Assembly (NCBI GenBank): GCA_023391425.1
Contig: JAEWAX010000107.1
Span: forward strand, 1 to 42,979
From: Bacillota bacterium
GTDB lineage: Bacteria > Bacillota > Clostridia > Acetivibrionales > DSM-1351
Length of the DNA: 42,979 nucleotides
Direction of reading: 5' to 3'
Within the stretch, counting starts at the first letter, position 1. Every line of letters starts with the position of its first letter. The notes below the pieces were generated by a model. The model was given only the letters and a program-made list of their open reading frames with translations. It did not search any database and was not told the DNA's origin. Shown here in pieces: positions 26,043 to 34,322 of this stretch. Position numbers and translations under genes: made by a program.

Positions 26043-26065
26043 TGCTTTTATACACTCAGTAATAT
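26036..26065 (+). promoter_or_regulatory. sigma-A type promoter of the small XRE gene
   Basis: TTGACA (26036-26041) and TAATAT (26060-26065) are 18 bases apart, leading to the XRE gene at 26129. The -35 shares five positions with the parA -35 on the opposite strand, so both promoters can hardly be occupied at once. Confidence 0.65.
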
Positions 26066-26091
26066 CAAGAAACATTATATATTGATATTTG

Positions 26092-26115
26092 AAACAAATA
26101 AGTGTATATTTGTTT
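26092..26115. promoter_or_regulatory. candidate operator palindrome
   Basis: AAACAAATA and TATTTGTTT form a perfect 9-base inverted repeat with a 6-base spacer, between the promoter and start of the small XRE gene. A second inverted pair, AATATCAA and TTGATATT, lies just before it (about 26061-26090). Both are plausible binding sites for the element's HTH regulators. Confidence 0.5.
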
Positions 26116-26128
26116 TGAGGTGAAATCA

Positions 26129-26341
26129 ATGTTATCTATGAGTGAAAAAATTAGAATCATTTTAAAACGTAAAAAAATGACTGTTGTGGATTTAGCAGAT
26201 AAATTGAAAACATCAAGCCAAAACTTATCAAATAAACTTACTCGAAACAATTTTTCCGAACAGGAACTTCACAAAATTGCCGAAGCATTGGAATGTCGTT
26301 TTGAGGGTTACTTCATTTTTAATGATAATGAAAAGATATAA
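26129..26341 (+). CDS. small XRE-type HTH regulator
   Basis: A 70-residue single-domain HTH protein with V-V-D-L-A-D-K-L-K-T-S-S-Q-N-L-S-N-K-L as the DNA-binding motif (about residues 20-38). It is the only plus-strand gene of the element and is divergent from parA, a layout common to regulatory switches of mobile elements. The ATG at 26129 follows GAGGTG; the frame extends upstream to 26102 without a ribosome binding site. Confidence 0.85.
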   Translation: MLSMSEKIRIILKRKKMTVVDLADKLKTSSQNLSNKLTRNNFSEQELHKIAEALECRFEGYFIFNDNEKI

Positions 26342-26367
26342 AATAGGTGCCATGTTAAGATTGGCAT

Positions 26368-26838
26368 CTAGATTCCCCTAAACAATTCCATTATTTTTTC
26401 ATATGATGCTCTTGAGGGTTCACTTCTTCCCCTTTCCCATCGTGATGAAATCTTCGGATGCATATCAATCAGCCTCCCAAATTTTTCATGAGTCAGTTTA
26501 TGTTTTTTTCTGAAAGCTTTTAAGGTTGTCCCATAATCAGACGAAATAAAAGTCAGATAATCATCGTAAACCAGCATTGGGGATATGCCTATCACATCAC
26601 ATATCTTTCTACAGATTTCGAGGTCAAAACTTATTGTAGACTTACTTTCATAACGAATGTACGTAGATTTGTCAATTCCGATTTTTTCATATATGTCCTT
26701 CTGTTTCAAACCATTAAGAAGTCGATAATACTTTATTCTTCCTCCAACGGTTGTTAAATCAGAAGCAGTCTCAAGTAATGGGTAGTTATGCGAGTACCTA
26801 AATGTTTCCGTAGTGAGGGTATAGCATTTTCTATACAC
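26368..26838 (-). CDS. double-HTH (XRE) regulator at the element end, start unclear
   Basis: The frame encodes two XRE-type HTH domains: V-G-G-R-I-K-Y-Y-R-L-L-N-G-L-K-Q-K-D-I (about residues 31-49), and L-K-A-F-R-K-K-H-K-L-T-H-E-K-F-G (about 107-122). No ATG, GTG or TTG occurs in frame between the element boundary (26824) and the first HTH. The only usual start is GTG at 26838, inside the sigK-like sequence and without a ribosome binding site. The gene overlaps sigK' by 85 bases in another frame. It may be translated by coupling to sigK', use a rare start, or have lost its start. Confidence 0.7.
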   Translation of the reverse strand: MYRKCYTLTTETFRYSHNYPLLETASDLTTVGGRIKYYRLLNGLKQKDIYEKIGIDKSTYIRYESKSTISFDLEICRKICDVIGISPMLVYDDYLTFISSDYGTTLKAFRKKHKLTHEKFGRLIDMHPKISSRWERGRSEPSRASYEKIMELFRGI

Positions 26839-27167
26839 CTCGCAGCATAGGTTGCAAGTCTCGTACCCTTATCCATGTTGAAGGTTGATATTGCCTTTAT
26901 TAATCCAATTGTACCTATAGAAATAAGGTCATCGCTATCATTGCCACAAGAACCATATTTCTTTACAATGTGTGCAACAAGCCTTAAGTTTCTCTCAATC
27001 AGAATATTCCTTGCTTCCTCATTGCCATTTTTATATGCCTCCACGTAGTACATTTCCTCCTCCGAACTTAAAGGTTGAGGGAAGGAATTAACATTTGAAA
27101 CGTAGCCTAGCATGAGGAATAGGTTGTTTAGCCCATCAAAGATTACTGAAAACAGTATTTCTATCAA
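26754..27167 (-). pseudogene. sigK: 5' part of sigK, interrupted by the element
   Basis: The first 114 residues match sigma-K/sigma-E type factors: a hydrophobic pro-region (I-L-F-S-V-I-F-D-G-L), then N-S-F-P-Q-P-L-S-S-E-E-E, I-L-I-E-R-N-L-R-L-V-A-H-I-V-K-K-Y, D-L-I-S-I-G-T-I-G-L-I-K-A-I and G-T-R-L-A-T-Y-A-A-R-C-I-E-N. The pro-region and F-P-Q-P-L fit sigma-K best. Directly after I-E-N the family sequence stops, and an unrelated 23-residue tail ends at 26754. Regions 2.3 to 4 are missing. Start is TTG at 27167 with GGAGG 8 bases upstream. It is a split gene if the other half lies at the far end of the element, and a dead gene if not. Confidence 0.85.
26825..26831. other. inferred attachment core at the element/sigK junction
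   Basis: On the minus strand GAAAATG (26831-26825) is the last sequence that still fits sigK. In B. subtilis the skin recombination core is AATGA in the same I-E-N-E codons (from memory). The core could be anything from AATG up to GAAAATG. The matching site should be at the other end of the element, outside this window. Confidence 0.6.
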
Positions 27168-27189
27168 GCAAGGCACCTCCTATAATAGT

Positions 27190-27230
27190 GAAGTATGACT
27201 TATGTAAAAAGATCATAAAATTCATACTTC
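27190..27230. promoter_or_regulatory. inverted repeat upstream of sigK
   Basis: GAAGTATGA (27190-27198) and TCATACTTC (27222-27230) form a perfect 9-base inverted repeat with a 23-base spacer, 23 to 63 bases upstream of the sigK start. The arm nearer to sigK contains CATACTT on the minus strand, which resembles a sigma-E -10, so the sigK promoter probably lies here. The repeat may bind a regulator. Confidence 0.45.
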
Positions 27231-27579
27231 AAAAAATGGTGTACCTTTCTAGTCTATGAGGATATATACGAAATATTGCCAGTCCAAATAAAATATTTTT
27301 AAAATTAATACTTCTAGAGTCTAATTACAAAAACATCTAAACTTTATCCGTATTATATTATAAGTATTATATTCTATAACATCATTAAATAATTTTGTAC
27401 GTCAATCACTATTTACCTGAAAAGTTGTAAAAATTAATAAGCCACAAACAAATTGATACTGAATTTCAAAGCACGTAAATATAACGTAAATATCTCAGTT
27501 TTATGTAACCTAATATATATATAAATCATATCTTGTGATTAGAAGTATAATTTTTTATCAATTTGAAAGGAGAAGGACA
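27231..27579 (+). promoter_or_regulatory. AT-rich intergenic region with a possible cotJ promoter
   Basis: This region separates sigK from cotJA, which are divergent. It is very AT-rich and holds no gene. TCATATC at 27526-27532 and GTATAATT at 27545-27552 form a possible sigma-E type or sigma-A -10 pair about 30 bases from the cotJA start, but spacing (12 bases) is short. The rest shows nothing recognisable. Confidence 0.3.
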
Positions 27580-27873
27580 ATGAATGAAATGAATATACCA
27601 TATGGTCAACCATATAAGGATATGAGTGAAATGGATATTCCATATGCTAAACCGTATAATGGCGAAATGAATGCCCCATATGGCAAACCATATAAGGATA
27701 TGAGCGAAATGAATGCTCCAAATGCTAAACCATATAAGAATATGAGCGAAATGAATGCTCCAAATGCTAAACCTTATAAGAATATGGGCGAAATGAATGC
27801 TCCAAATGCTAAACCATATAAGGATATGAGCGAAATGAATGCTCCAAATACTAAACCTAATATGAATATGGCT
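27580..27873 (+). repeat. tandem 42-base repeats in cotJA
   Basis: Seven in-frame units, each coding for about 14 residues (one of 12), make up the 5' two thirds of cotJA. The middle units are almost identical at the DNA level, so copy number may vary between strains. Confidence 0.9.
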
Positions 27874-28038
27874 GAAAAAGAACAAGCATCTATGCCCTGT
27901 CCTAAAATGGTATTAGCAATGGCATACGTACTGGATCAGACATGGGAAACACCGTATGAAGTTACTGAAGGAATCCATAGGGGTACTCTTTTTCCAGCTC
28001 TTGATAAGCCATTCTTGGGAGGGGGCAATAGGCTATGA
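27580..28038 (+). CDS. cotJA: CotJA-like spore coat protein with repeat expansion
   Basis: The 152-residue protein has a C-terminal CotJA core (about residues 104-152: M-P-C-P-K-M-V-L-A-M-A-Y-V, Q-T-W-E-T-P-Y, G-I-H-R-G-T-L-F-P-A-L-D-K-P-F). Before it are seven repeats, mostly of 14 residues, of the type E-M-N-A-P-N-A-K-P-Y-K-D-M-S. Most CotJA proteins are about half this length. It is part of the cotJABC operon made in the mother cell, and enters the spore coat. The start ATG at 27580 has AAAGGAG upstream. The stop overlaps the next start (ATGA). Confidence 0.9.
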   Translation: MNEMNIPYGQPYKDMSEMDIPYAKPYNGEMNAPYGKPYKDMSEMNAPNAKPYKNMSEMNAPNAKPYKNMGEMNAPNAKPYKDMSEMNAPNTKPNMNMAEKEQASMPCPKMVLAMAYVLDQTWETPYEVTEGIHRGTLFPALDKPFLGGGNRL

Positions 28039-28409
28039 ATGTAAATCCCAATATGAATTTCAGTCCTAATGTAAAAGTAAGTCCATATGAAAATGTAAAC
28101 ACAAATGCCATTATGAACAATAATAGTAATAATAATATACACGGCATAATGAGTGAGCGTGAGATGGCATTATGGAAAGTACAAGCATATGAATTTGCAT
28201 TAGTAGAAGTAGGACTTTTTTTGAATACTCATCCAACTGACCAAATGGCACTATCATATTTTAAACAATATCGTGATATGAAACACCAAGCAGAATCTGA
28301 TTTCACAAGGAAATACGGTCCTATTACCATGGATCATGTGGATAACGATCTATCAACGTGGAAGTGGATTGAAAATCCATGGCCATGGGAAAGAGAAAGC
28401 GAGGTGTAG
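28035..28409 (+). CDS. cotJB: CotJB spore coat protein
   Basis: 124 residues, with the CotJB domain at about 40-124 (L-W-K-V-Q-A-Y-E-F-A-L-V-E-V, L-N-T-H-P-T-D, and W-K-W-I-E-N-P-W-P-W near the end). The first 38 residues are an N-rich extension (N-V-N-P-N-M-N-F-S-P-N) not seen in typical CotJB. The start overlaps the cotJA stop. Confidence 0.9.
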   Translation: MNVNPNMNFSPNVKVSPYENVNTNAIMNNNSNNNIHGIMSEREMALWKVQAYEFALVEVGLFLNTHPTDQMALSYFKQYRDMKHQAESDFTRKYGPITMDHVDNDLSTWKWIENPWPWERESEV

Positions 28410-28412
28410 AAT

Positions 28413-29015
28413 ATGTGGGCTTATGAGAAAAAACTACAATATCCAGTAAAAATATCAACACCAAATGCAGCTTTGGCAAAAGTAATTATAACACAATTGG
28501 GCGGGCCGGATGGTGAACTAGCTGCATCACTACGTTACCTAAACCAGAGGTACACTATGCCTTATAAAGAAGCAAAGGGTACTTTGACAGATATAGGTAC
28601 CGAAGAATTAGGTCATATGGAAATGATATCAGCTATCGTTTATCAGCTTACAAGAGACTTAACTATAGACGAAATAAAAAAGAGTGGCTTTGACACCTAT
28701 TTTGTTGACCATACAACAGCATTATACCCTATCGCTGCATCTGGTATGCCATTCACAGCAACATATTTTCAATCAAAAGGTGATTCTATTACCGATTTAA
28801 TCGAAGATCTTGCAGCAGAACAAAAAGCCAGAACTACCTATGACAATATTCTGCGCTTGGCCGATGACCCAGATGTTAAAGATCCAATAAAATTCCTACG
28901 TGAAAGAGAAATTGTACACTTCCAGAGATTTGGTGAAACACTCAGAGTAGTACAGGATCATTTAGATTCCAAGAATTTTTATGCTTTTAATCCTCAGTTT
29001 GATAAGGTTAAGTAG
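28413..29015 (+). CDS. cotJC: CotJC, manganese catalase-like spore coat protein
   Basis: The 200-residue protein belongs to the manganese catalase family. The family glutamate/histidine ligands appear in G-E-L-A-A-S-L-R-Y, G-T-E-E-L-G-H-M-E-M, E-D-L-A-A-E-Q-K-A-R and R-E-R-E-I-V-H-F-Q-R-F. It is probably a di-manganese protein that protects the spore from peroxide. Start is 3 bases after the cotJB stop with GAGGTG upstream. It is the last gene of the operon. Confidence 0.92.
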   Translation: MWAYEKKLQYPVKISTPNAALAKVIITQLGGPDGELAASLRYLNQRYTMPYKEAKGTLTDIGTEELGHMEMISAIVYQLTRDLTIDEIKKSGFDTYFVDHTTALYPIAASGMPFTATYFQSKGDSITDLIEDLAAEQKARTTYDNILRLADDPDVKDPIKFLREREIVHFQRFGETLRVVQDHLDSKNFYAFNPQFDKVK

Positions 29016-29046
29016 CGCAATACAAATATGTTATGTTTGCAAAGCA

Positions 29047-29080
29047 AAGGCTCCGACTGTGTTTTGTGCAGAGGAGCCTT
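29047..29080 (+). terminator. terminator-like hairpin after cotJC
   Basis: AAGGCTCC (29047-29054) pairs with GGAGCCTT (29073-29080), and CTG/CAG may extend it within the loop. The tail is only moderately T-rich. It is 31 bases after the cotJC stop. Confidence 0.6.
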
Positions 29081-29169
29081 CTTCCATATAATTACACATT
29101 CTTTGTGTATTAATTATAGATTTCATATTTGTCAAATTTATAGTTTTTGGATTGTTCTAAACATACATG

Positions 29170-29217
29170 GGCTAATCATTTAATGTGGAAGCATAGGCTA
29201 ATCATTTAATGTGGAAG
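29170..29217. repeat. two 22-base direct repeats
   Basis: The sequence beginning GGCTAATCATTTAATGTGG occurs twice, at 29170-29191 and 29196-29217, with a CATA spacer. It lies in a 325-base gap (29016-29341) between cotJC and the ankyrin gene that otherwise holds only the terminator. Repeats of this kind occur in some IS ends (IS21-type), but no transposase is present here. Confidence 0.75.
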
Positions 29218-29341
29218 TTCCTTTTTGATAAAGACTAAAAAACATACTCTTATGACATCTGTAAAATCATACGTCGTCGCTTACAAATCAACAACGCAAT
29301 ATTTTTATTATTCAATACTTTTAGTCATTAGTAAGTTCAAC

Positions 29342-31030
29342 TTATTTACTTTTTTGAGCTGCCTCAATATATGCTAAAATTCTCTTACTGCCCTCTCTCT
29401 TTGCTATGTCAAGTGGGGTGTCATTTCCATCACTCCAGCCCTCTTTATAATTGACGCTCGCTCCATTGTCAATCAACAATTTAACCATATCAAAGTATCC
29501 ACTTTGAATGGCTTCAGTCAAAGGCCTCGAGTTTTTTGAACCTTCACTACTTATGCCAGCCAAATTGACATCTGCGCCTTTTTTAATTAGATATTTTACA
29601 ACATCTTCACGGTTAAACATTACTGCAGTGGTTAGTGGAGGTGAATACTGGGTTTTTCCGCCATTGACATTTGCGCCATACTCAACCAAAAATTTAATTG
29701 TATCAAGACTTGCACAATATGTAGCACCTTCAAGTACAGTATCGTCATAGCTTTGCGAATTTATATCAAACTTTTTATCATTCAGTAAATATTTAAGTAC
29801 ATCTATCCTATCATTTTGTGCAGCATGAGTCATTGCACCAACTTTTTGCATAGTCGTCAAAGGGTAACCGCTATCGAGAATCCATTTTACCATATCTAAG
29901 TTACCGTTCCCACAAGCAATTTCCAATGCATTTGGTGCTGTTGTGTTCTCAAATGTCTGAAATTTTGCGCCACACTCTAGTAAATATTTCGCTATGTCTA
30001 ATCGATTAAAGCAAATAGCCTTTGTGAGAGCTGTATTATCATATGGAATATCGGATTGAGTTGCTTCAAGATTAACATGTTGGCTGACAAGATATTTTAC
30101 GGTTTCAAGCTTTCCATATTTACTGGCGGTGCTTAACAGTGTGTCCCCATAAAAACATGTATTCAAATCTACACCATTGGCTGTCAGTGTTTTTAAAGTA
30201 TCTGCATCGCCAAAGGCCGCAGTCAGAAACTGCACTACTTGCATGTTCTGTTGTTTTATCTTACCAGCATGATATAGCGAGAGCAATCCTTTCGAATCGC
30301 CCAATATTGCGGCCTCGATTTCGGGGTCAAGTCCGGACGGTATGCTCTGAGTTATGAGGCTGTCAAGTACAAGTCTGAGTACTGACGGGTCACAGCGACC
30401 GTTTGCAAATCCTTCAATAGCACATTTCATTGTTGTAGCCGTTATAGTTGCTCCATGGCTTATCAGGTAGTTTACTTTATCTAAATCTCCACTGTCACGA
30501 CAGGCATAATCAAGCGCTGTGAAACCAAGCTTACCTTTTAAATTAATTTTTGTTCTCTTATCATTAAGTAAAGTTTTATAGCTGTCGTTGTCTTCAGCAT
30601 TTCCATATGTAATGCCTGACTCAGCATTAGCACCTACTGTATACATGAGTATTGAGATCCCTTTATCATCAATAAAATTTGGTTCAGCACCTTTTGAAAG
30701 CAGGTATGACGGAATAAAGTTCTGCCCATTTCGAATAGAATACCATAATGGGCTTGCCTTAGGGCCAAATCTAAACGAGACTTTGTCGACATCAGCACCA
30801 GCCTCCACAGCTTCAATTACAAGCTCGAGGTCTTCATTGTGGGCAGTCAGCGCATTTGTCAGTCCCTTATTATCACTTGTAAGAATTGCGCTGATTCCAT
30901 TACCAAACTCATTTACCAGTCCCTTTTTAGCTCTTGTAAGATTAGAGCTAACGCTACTGCATGATGTAAGTAGCCCAATGATCAGAGTCATTAATAGCGC
31001 AATCATTATGTTTTTTATATAAATTTTCAA
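29342..31030 (-). CDS. ankyrin-repeat lipoprotein
   Basis: About 562 residues. Reading from TTG at 31030 gives a lipoprotein signal ending L-I-I-G-L-L-T-S-C-S-S, with C as the lipid site. More than ten ankyrin repeats follow (for example L-E-T-V-K-Y-L-V-S-Q-H-V-N-L-E-A-T, R-E-D-V-V-K-Y-L-I-K-K-G-A-D-V-N-L-A, F-D-M-V-K-L-L-I-D-N-G-A-S-V-N). The TTG has GGAG at a suitable distance; an ATG at 31057 gives a nine-residue extension before it. Ankyrin repeats bind proteins; the partner is not known. It is outside the element and stands alone. Confidence 0.85.
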   Translation of the reverse strand: MKIYIKNIMIALLMTLIIGLLTSCSSVSSNLTRAKKGLVNEFGNGISAILTSDNKGLTNALTAHNEDLELVIEAVEAGADVDKVSFRFGPKASPLWYSIRNGQNFIPSYLLSKGAEPNFIDDKGISILMYTVGANAESGITYGNAEDNDSYKTLLNDKRTKINLKGKLGFTALDYACRDSGDLDKVNYLISHGATITATTMKCAIEGFANGRCDPSVLRLVLDSLITQSIPSGLDPEIEAAILGDSKGLLSLYHAGKIKQQNMQVVQFLTAAFGDADTLKTLTANGVDLNTCFYGDTLLSTASKYGKLETVKYLVSQHVNLEATQSDIPYDNTALTKAICFNRLDIAKYLLECGAKFQTFENTTAPNALEIACGNGNLDMVKWILDSGYPLTTMQKVGAMTHAAQNDRIDVLKYLLNDKKFDINSQSYDDTVLEGATYCASLDTIKFLVEYGANVNGGKTQYSPPLTTAVMFNREDVVKYLIKKGADVNLAGISSEGSKNSRPLTEAIQSGYFDMVKLLIDNGASVNYKEGWSDGNDTPLDIAKREGSKRILAYIEAAQKSK

Positions 31031-31314
31031 TAAATCATCTCCACAAAAAAATTTCATTGTATTCAGAATGAAATAAAAATAAACTAAATAATTGTTATTT
31101 TTCTAATTAGAATACAAATACATGAGAATGTCGCTAATATCTTCTCAATCTTTATTAAGTGTAATGTTTCCAAATGATTCAGGTAAAGAACAGCTCCTTG
31201 TAGTTGTACTGACAATTGTTACTGCTGCTCCATATAATTCAAGTATTGCTATAGGCTCAAAAAGCTCACAATCTTCGGATTTAAATTATAAAGTTGATTC
31301 CTATACAAAAAAGT

Positions 31315-32493
31315 TTATTCATCCCTCGGTACATAATTATGATCCACCGTCACTATAGAGTGATATGTGTTATCAATCTGGTGTATTTGGTCTGATATAA
31401 GCTTGATTATCTCGTTATCATTCCATTCAAAATCGAATGGAATCACAATGTCAAAAATTAGATTTGAGTGGCTCATACCCCACACTACACGAAAATCGTG
31501 CATGCCAATTTTAGGTGATATTTGTTTAATTAGGTTCTCCACCACCGTTTTCAACTCATTTGTTTTTGCATCGCTAGTAACAACCGGGTCAAGATGAATT
31601 ACCATGTGTATACCCTGATCCTTTAAAAAGTCTCTTTCAATATTGTCAATAATGTCATGGCTCATCATAATATCCTGCTCAGCAGGTACCTCACAATGCA
31701 CCGAAGCAAAGCATTTATACGCACCGTAACTGTGTACTGTTAGGTCGTGTAATCCGATAATATTGTCATAACTCAGAATTTTTTTATAAACACTATCCAC
31801 CAACTCTTTCGTAGGTGCCATACCAAGTAGCGGGCTGATGGTATCTGAAACCAGCTTTACCCCACTTACTAATATTAACAGAGCAACTAATACACCCATA
31901 TATCCATCAAGATTAAAACTAGTTAAACGCGTAATAACTGCGGCTAGCAATACAGCTGATGTAGCAAGAATATCATTTCTGCTATCAACCGAAGTTGCCA
32001 TAAGAGTCAAAGAATCAATAACTTTACCTATTTTACGATAAAAGAGGCATTGCCAAAGCTTGATAAAAATAGCAAGCACTAGTATTATTACGGAGAGCAT
32101 ACTAAACTCTGCCATTTGTGGATGTGTTATTTTATCAATAGAGCTTTTAATCAGTTGTAACCCCAGAAATATGATAATAAACGATACAATTAAGCCAGAA
32201 ACATACTCCATGCGTGCATGTCCGTATGGATGCTTTTCATCTGCTGGTTTTCCTGAAATTTTAAAGCCAACAAGTGTTATCAGAGATGAAGCTGAGTCTG
32301 AAAGGTTATTCACAGCATCTGCTATGATAGATATGCTGTTGAAAAGCAATCCAGCAGTAATCTTAATTAGGAAAAGCAGCAAGTTTGATGCAATACCTAC
32401 AATACTTGCGAATTTACCATAACTCTCCCGCACTTGAGGGTTTGCTGAATTTTGGCAATCCTTTATAAAAAATTTAATTAATAAATTCGTCAA
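31315..32493 (-). CDS. cation diffusion facilitator family transporter
   Basis: The 392-residue protein has the CDF membrane domain of six helices. Marks are I-A-D-A-V-N-N-L-S-D-S (helix II), H-P-Y-G-H-A-R-M-E-Y, and D-S-R-N-D-I-L-A-T (helix V). A cytoplasmic C-terminal domain starts near residue 215 and ends about 100 residues longer than usual. CDF proteins export zinc, iron or manganese with proton exchange; D/H spacing alone does not fix the metal. The start is TTG with AAAGGAAGG upstream. Confidence 0.9.
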   Translation of the reverse strand: MTNLLIKFFIKDCQNSANPQVRESYGKFASIVGIASNLLLFLIKITAGLLFNSISIIADAVNNLSDSASSLITLVGFKISGKPADEKHPYGHARMEYVSGLIVSFIIIFLGLQLIKSSIDKITHPQMAEFSMLSVIILVLAIFIKLWQCLFYRKIGKVIDSLTLMATSVDSRNDILATSAVLLAAVITRLTSFNLDGYMGVLVALLILVSGVKLVSDTISPLLGMAPTKELVDSVYKKILSYDNIIGLHDLTVHSYGAYKCFASVHCEVPAEQDIMMSHDIIDNIERDFLKDQGIHMVIHLDPVVTSDAKTNELKTVVENLIKQISPKIGMHDFRVVWGMSHSNLIFDIVIPFDFEWNDNEIIKLISDQIHQIDNTYHSIVTVDHNYVPRDE

Positions 32494-32621
32494 AATAAAC
32501 CTTCCTTTGTGAAATAAATATATAATACATTATTGTTTGTATTATTTGAATAAAAGCAATATTAATTATACCATATTCTTCTATATTAATACTAAAAAGA
32601 TTAAAAAGCACTTTCTCTGTA

Positions 32622-34322
32622 TTATAGGAATTGCTCTTTCAGTACATCAAACACACCTCTTGCGGTAATTCTTACTTCTGGAATTACTGGTAACGCTAAA
32701 AAGGACAATGTTATAAATGGATCAATATCATTTTCAACACCCATCTCGTGTGCCTTCTGAAGCATCTTCTTTAATTTTTCATTAATAATCCCATGTGGTT
32801 CAGAGCTTATGAGACCCATAATTTCTAGCTCTAATGACATAAATTTTTTACCATTTTCAACGATGGTATATCCCCCACCGCAATCTATCAGTTCTTGAAC
32901 AGCTAATATCATATCTCGGTCATTATCACCTATAACAATGACATTATGAGAATCATGACAAACTGTTGATGCTATAGCACCATTTTTTATTGCGAACCCT
33001 TTTACAATACCAATTCCTCTTTTTCCCGTTGCATGATGTCTTTCAAAAACAGCTACTTTGTTATAAACCTCATCAGCTACAAATAGTCCATCAAGGACTT
33101 TAACTTTTTCTATCCTTCTTTGCGTTAGTATCTGACCTCCGATTATATTAATAATAGTTGTTTGATCAGATAGTAACTTCAATTTCAGACTTTCTGCGCT
33201 TATTGGACCTATATTAACGGTTTTTAATAACTTTTCATTAATAGGCTTTGTCAAAATACAGGGTTCTTCTTTTTTAATTTCGTTGCCCATATAAAATACT
33301 TTTTCTACAGTAAAATTATTTAAATCAGGTACAATTACCATATCAGCTTGATAGCCAGGTGCAATTGCTCCTATATTTTTTAATCCATAACAGCTTGCAG
33401 AATTAATTGTTGCAATTTTAATAGCCTCAATTGGGTTTAGTCCCAAAGATATAGCTTTTTTAACGTTGAAACTAATATGCCCCATTTTATCTATTTCTTC
33501 TATATGTTTATCATCTGTGCAAAACGATAGTTTATTTGTAGGTATGTTCTTTTCAATAACTCCATTAATAATAGCGTCTAAATTTTTTGCTGCAGTACCC
33601 TCTCTAATAAGAATTTGTATTCCGTTTCTCATTTCCAGCAAAGCAGTATTGAAATCACAACATTCATGATCTGTTTTGATTCCAGCTAAACTATAACATG
33701 CTGTTTGTTTATCACTCAAATATCCTGCATGTCCGTCAATTGTCTTATGTTGGAATAGTTTCAACTTTTCAATCATTTTTTCATCTGCGGCTAACACCGA
33801 TTTGCAGTCCATTACCTCACCCAAACCCAGTACTCTAGGATTATTAAGATATTCTTGCATATCTGTAGCATCTAATGTATATCCATTATCTTCGAAATCT
33901 GTTGCTGGAACACAAGAAGGAATCATTACAAATACATTCGCTTGCAAACCTTCCGTTTGCTCAAGAATAAAATCAATTCCTTCTTTCCCGGATACATTTG
34001 CAGCTTCATGCGGATCAACAATAAAAGTAGTTGTTCCATATAAGCCTGCGCTATGCACTAATTGTGCTGGATTTACAAGTGTAGATTCCATATGGAGATG
34101 AGAATCAATTAATCCTGGGCATATATACTTTCCTTCAACGTCAATTTCATTTTTTCCATTATACTGGCCAAGTCCAACGATAATACCGTCTTGAATTGCA
34201 ATATCACATTTGATTATTTCGTTTGTAAAAACATTTATAACAAATCCATTTTTTAGAACTAAATCTGATTTTTCAATTCCCAAGGAAGTTTCCGACATTG
34301 TTTTTGTATATAAATAACTCAT
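32622..34322 (-). CDS. ade: adenine deaminase
   Basis: The 566-residue protein has the amidohydrolase metal site G-L-I-D-S-H-L-H-M-E-S-T (residues about 71-82), V-D-P-H-E-A-A-N-V, and I-D-G-H-A-G-Y-L. Length and order match bacterial Ade proteins, which turn adenine into hypoxanthine with release of ammonia. It belongs to purine salvage. No purine riboswitch is seen upstream. The gene stands alone. Confidence 0.92.
   Translation of the reverse strand: MSYLYTKTMSETSLGIEKSDLVLKNGFVINVFTNEIIKCDIAIQDGIIVGLGQYNGKNEIDVEGKYICPGLIDSHLHMESTLVNPAQLVHSAGLYGTTTFIVDPHEAANVSGKEGIDFILEQTEGLQANVFVMIPSCVPATDFEDNGYTLDATDMQEYLNNPRVLGLGEVMDCKSVLAADEKMIEKLKLFQHKTIDGHAGYLSDKQTACYSLAGIKTDHECCDFNTALLEMRNGIQILIREGTAAKNLDAIINGVIEKNIPTNKLSFCTDDKHIEEIDKMGHISFNVKKAISLGLNPIEAIKIATINSASCYGLKNIGAIAPGYQADMVIVPDLNNFTVEKVFYMGNEIKKEEPCILTKPINEKLLKTVNIGPISAESLKLKLLSDQTTIINIIGGQILTQRRIEKVKVLDGLFVADEVYNKVAVFERHHATGKRGIGIVKGFAIKNGAIASTVCHDSHNVIVIGDNDRDMILAVQELIDCGGGYTIVENGKKFMSLELEIMGLISSEPHGIINEKLKKMLQKAHEMGVENDIDPFITLSFLALPVIPEVRITARGVFDVLKEQFL

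Noticed and set aside
26754..26830. sigK truncation as a simple frameshift
   Set aside because: No other frame after 26825 continues the sigma factor sequence; an HTH regulator follows instead, so insertion is the better explanation.
27580..27873. Regular repeats as a CRISPR array
   Set aside because: The units are contiguous, in frame and without unique spacers, so they are protein repeats.
27526..27885. Minus-strand frame with H-I-L-I-W-F-S-I-W repeats
   Set aside because: It is the antisense of the cotJA repeats; repeat units with a length divisible by three keep the antisense open. The CotJA core on the plus strand is clear.
31122..31358. Plus-strand frame of 78 codons between the ankyrin and CDF genes
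   Set aside because: It runs into the 3' end of the CDF gene on the other strand, has no ribosome binding site, and the product has no recognisable pattern.
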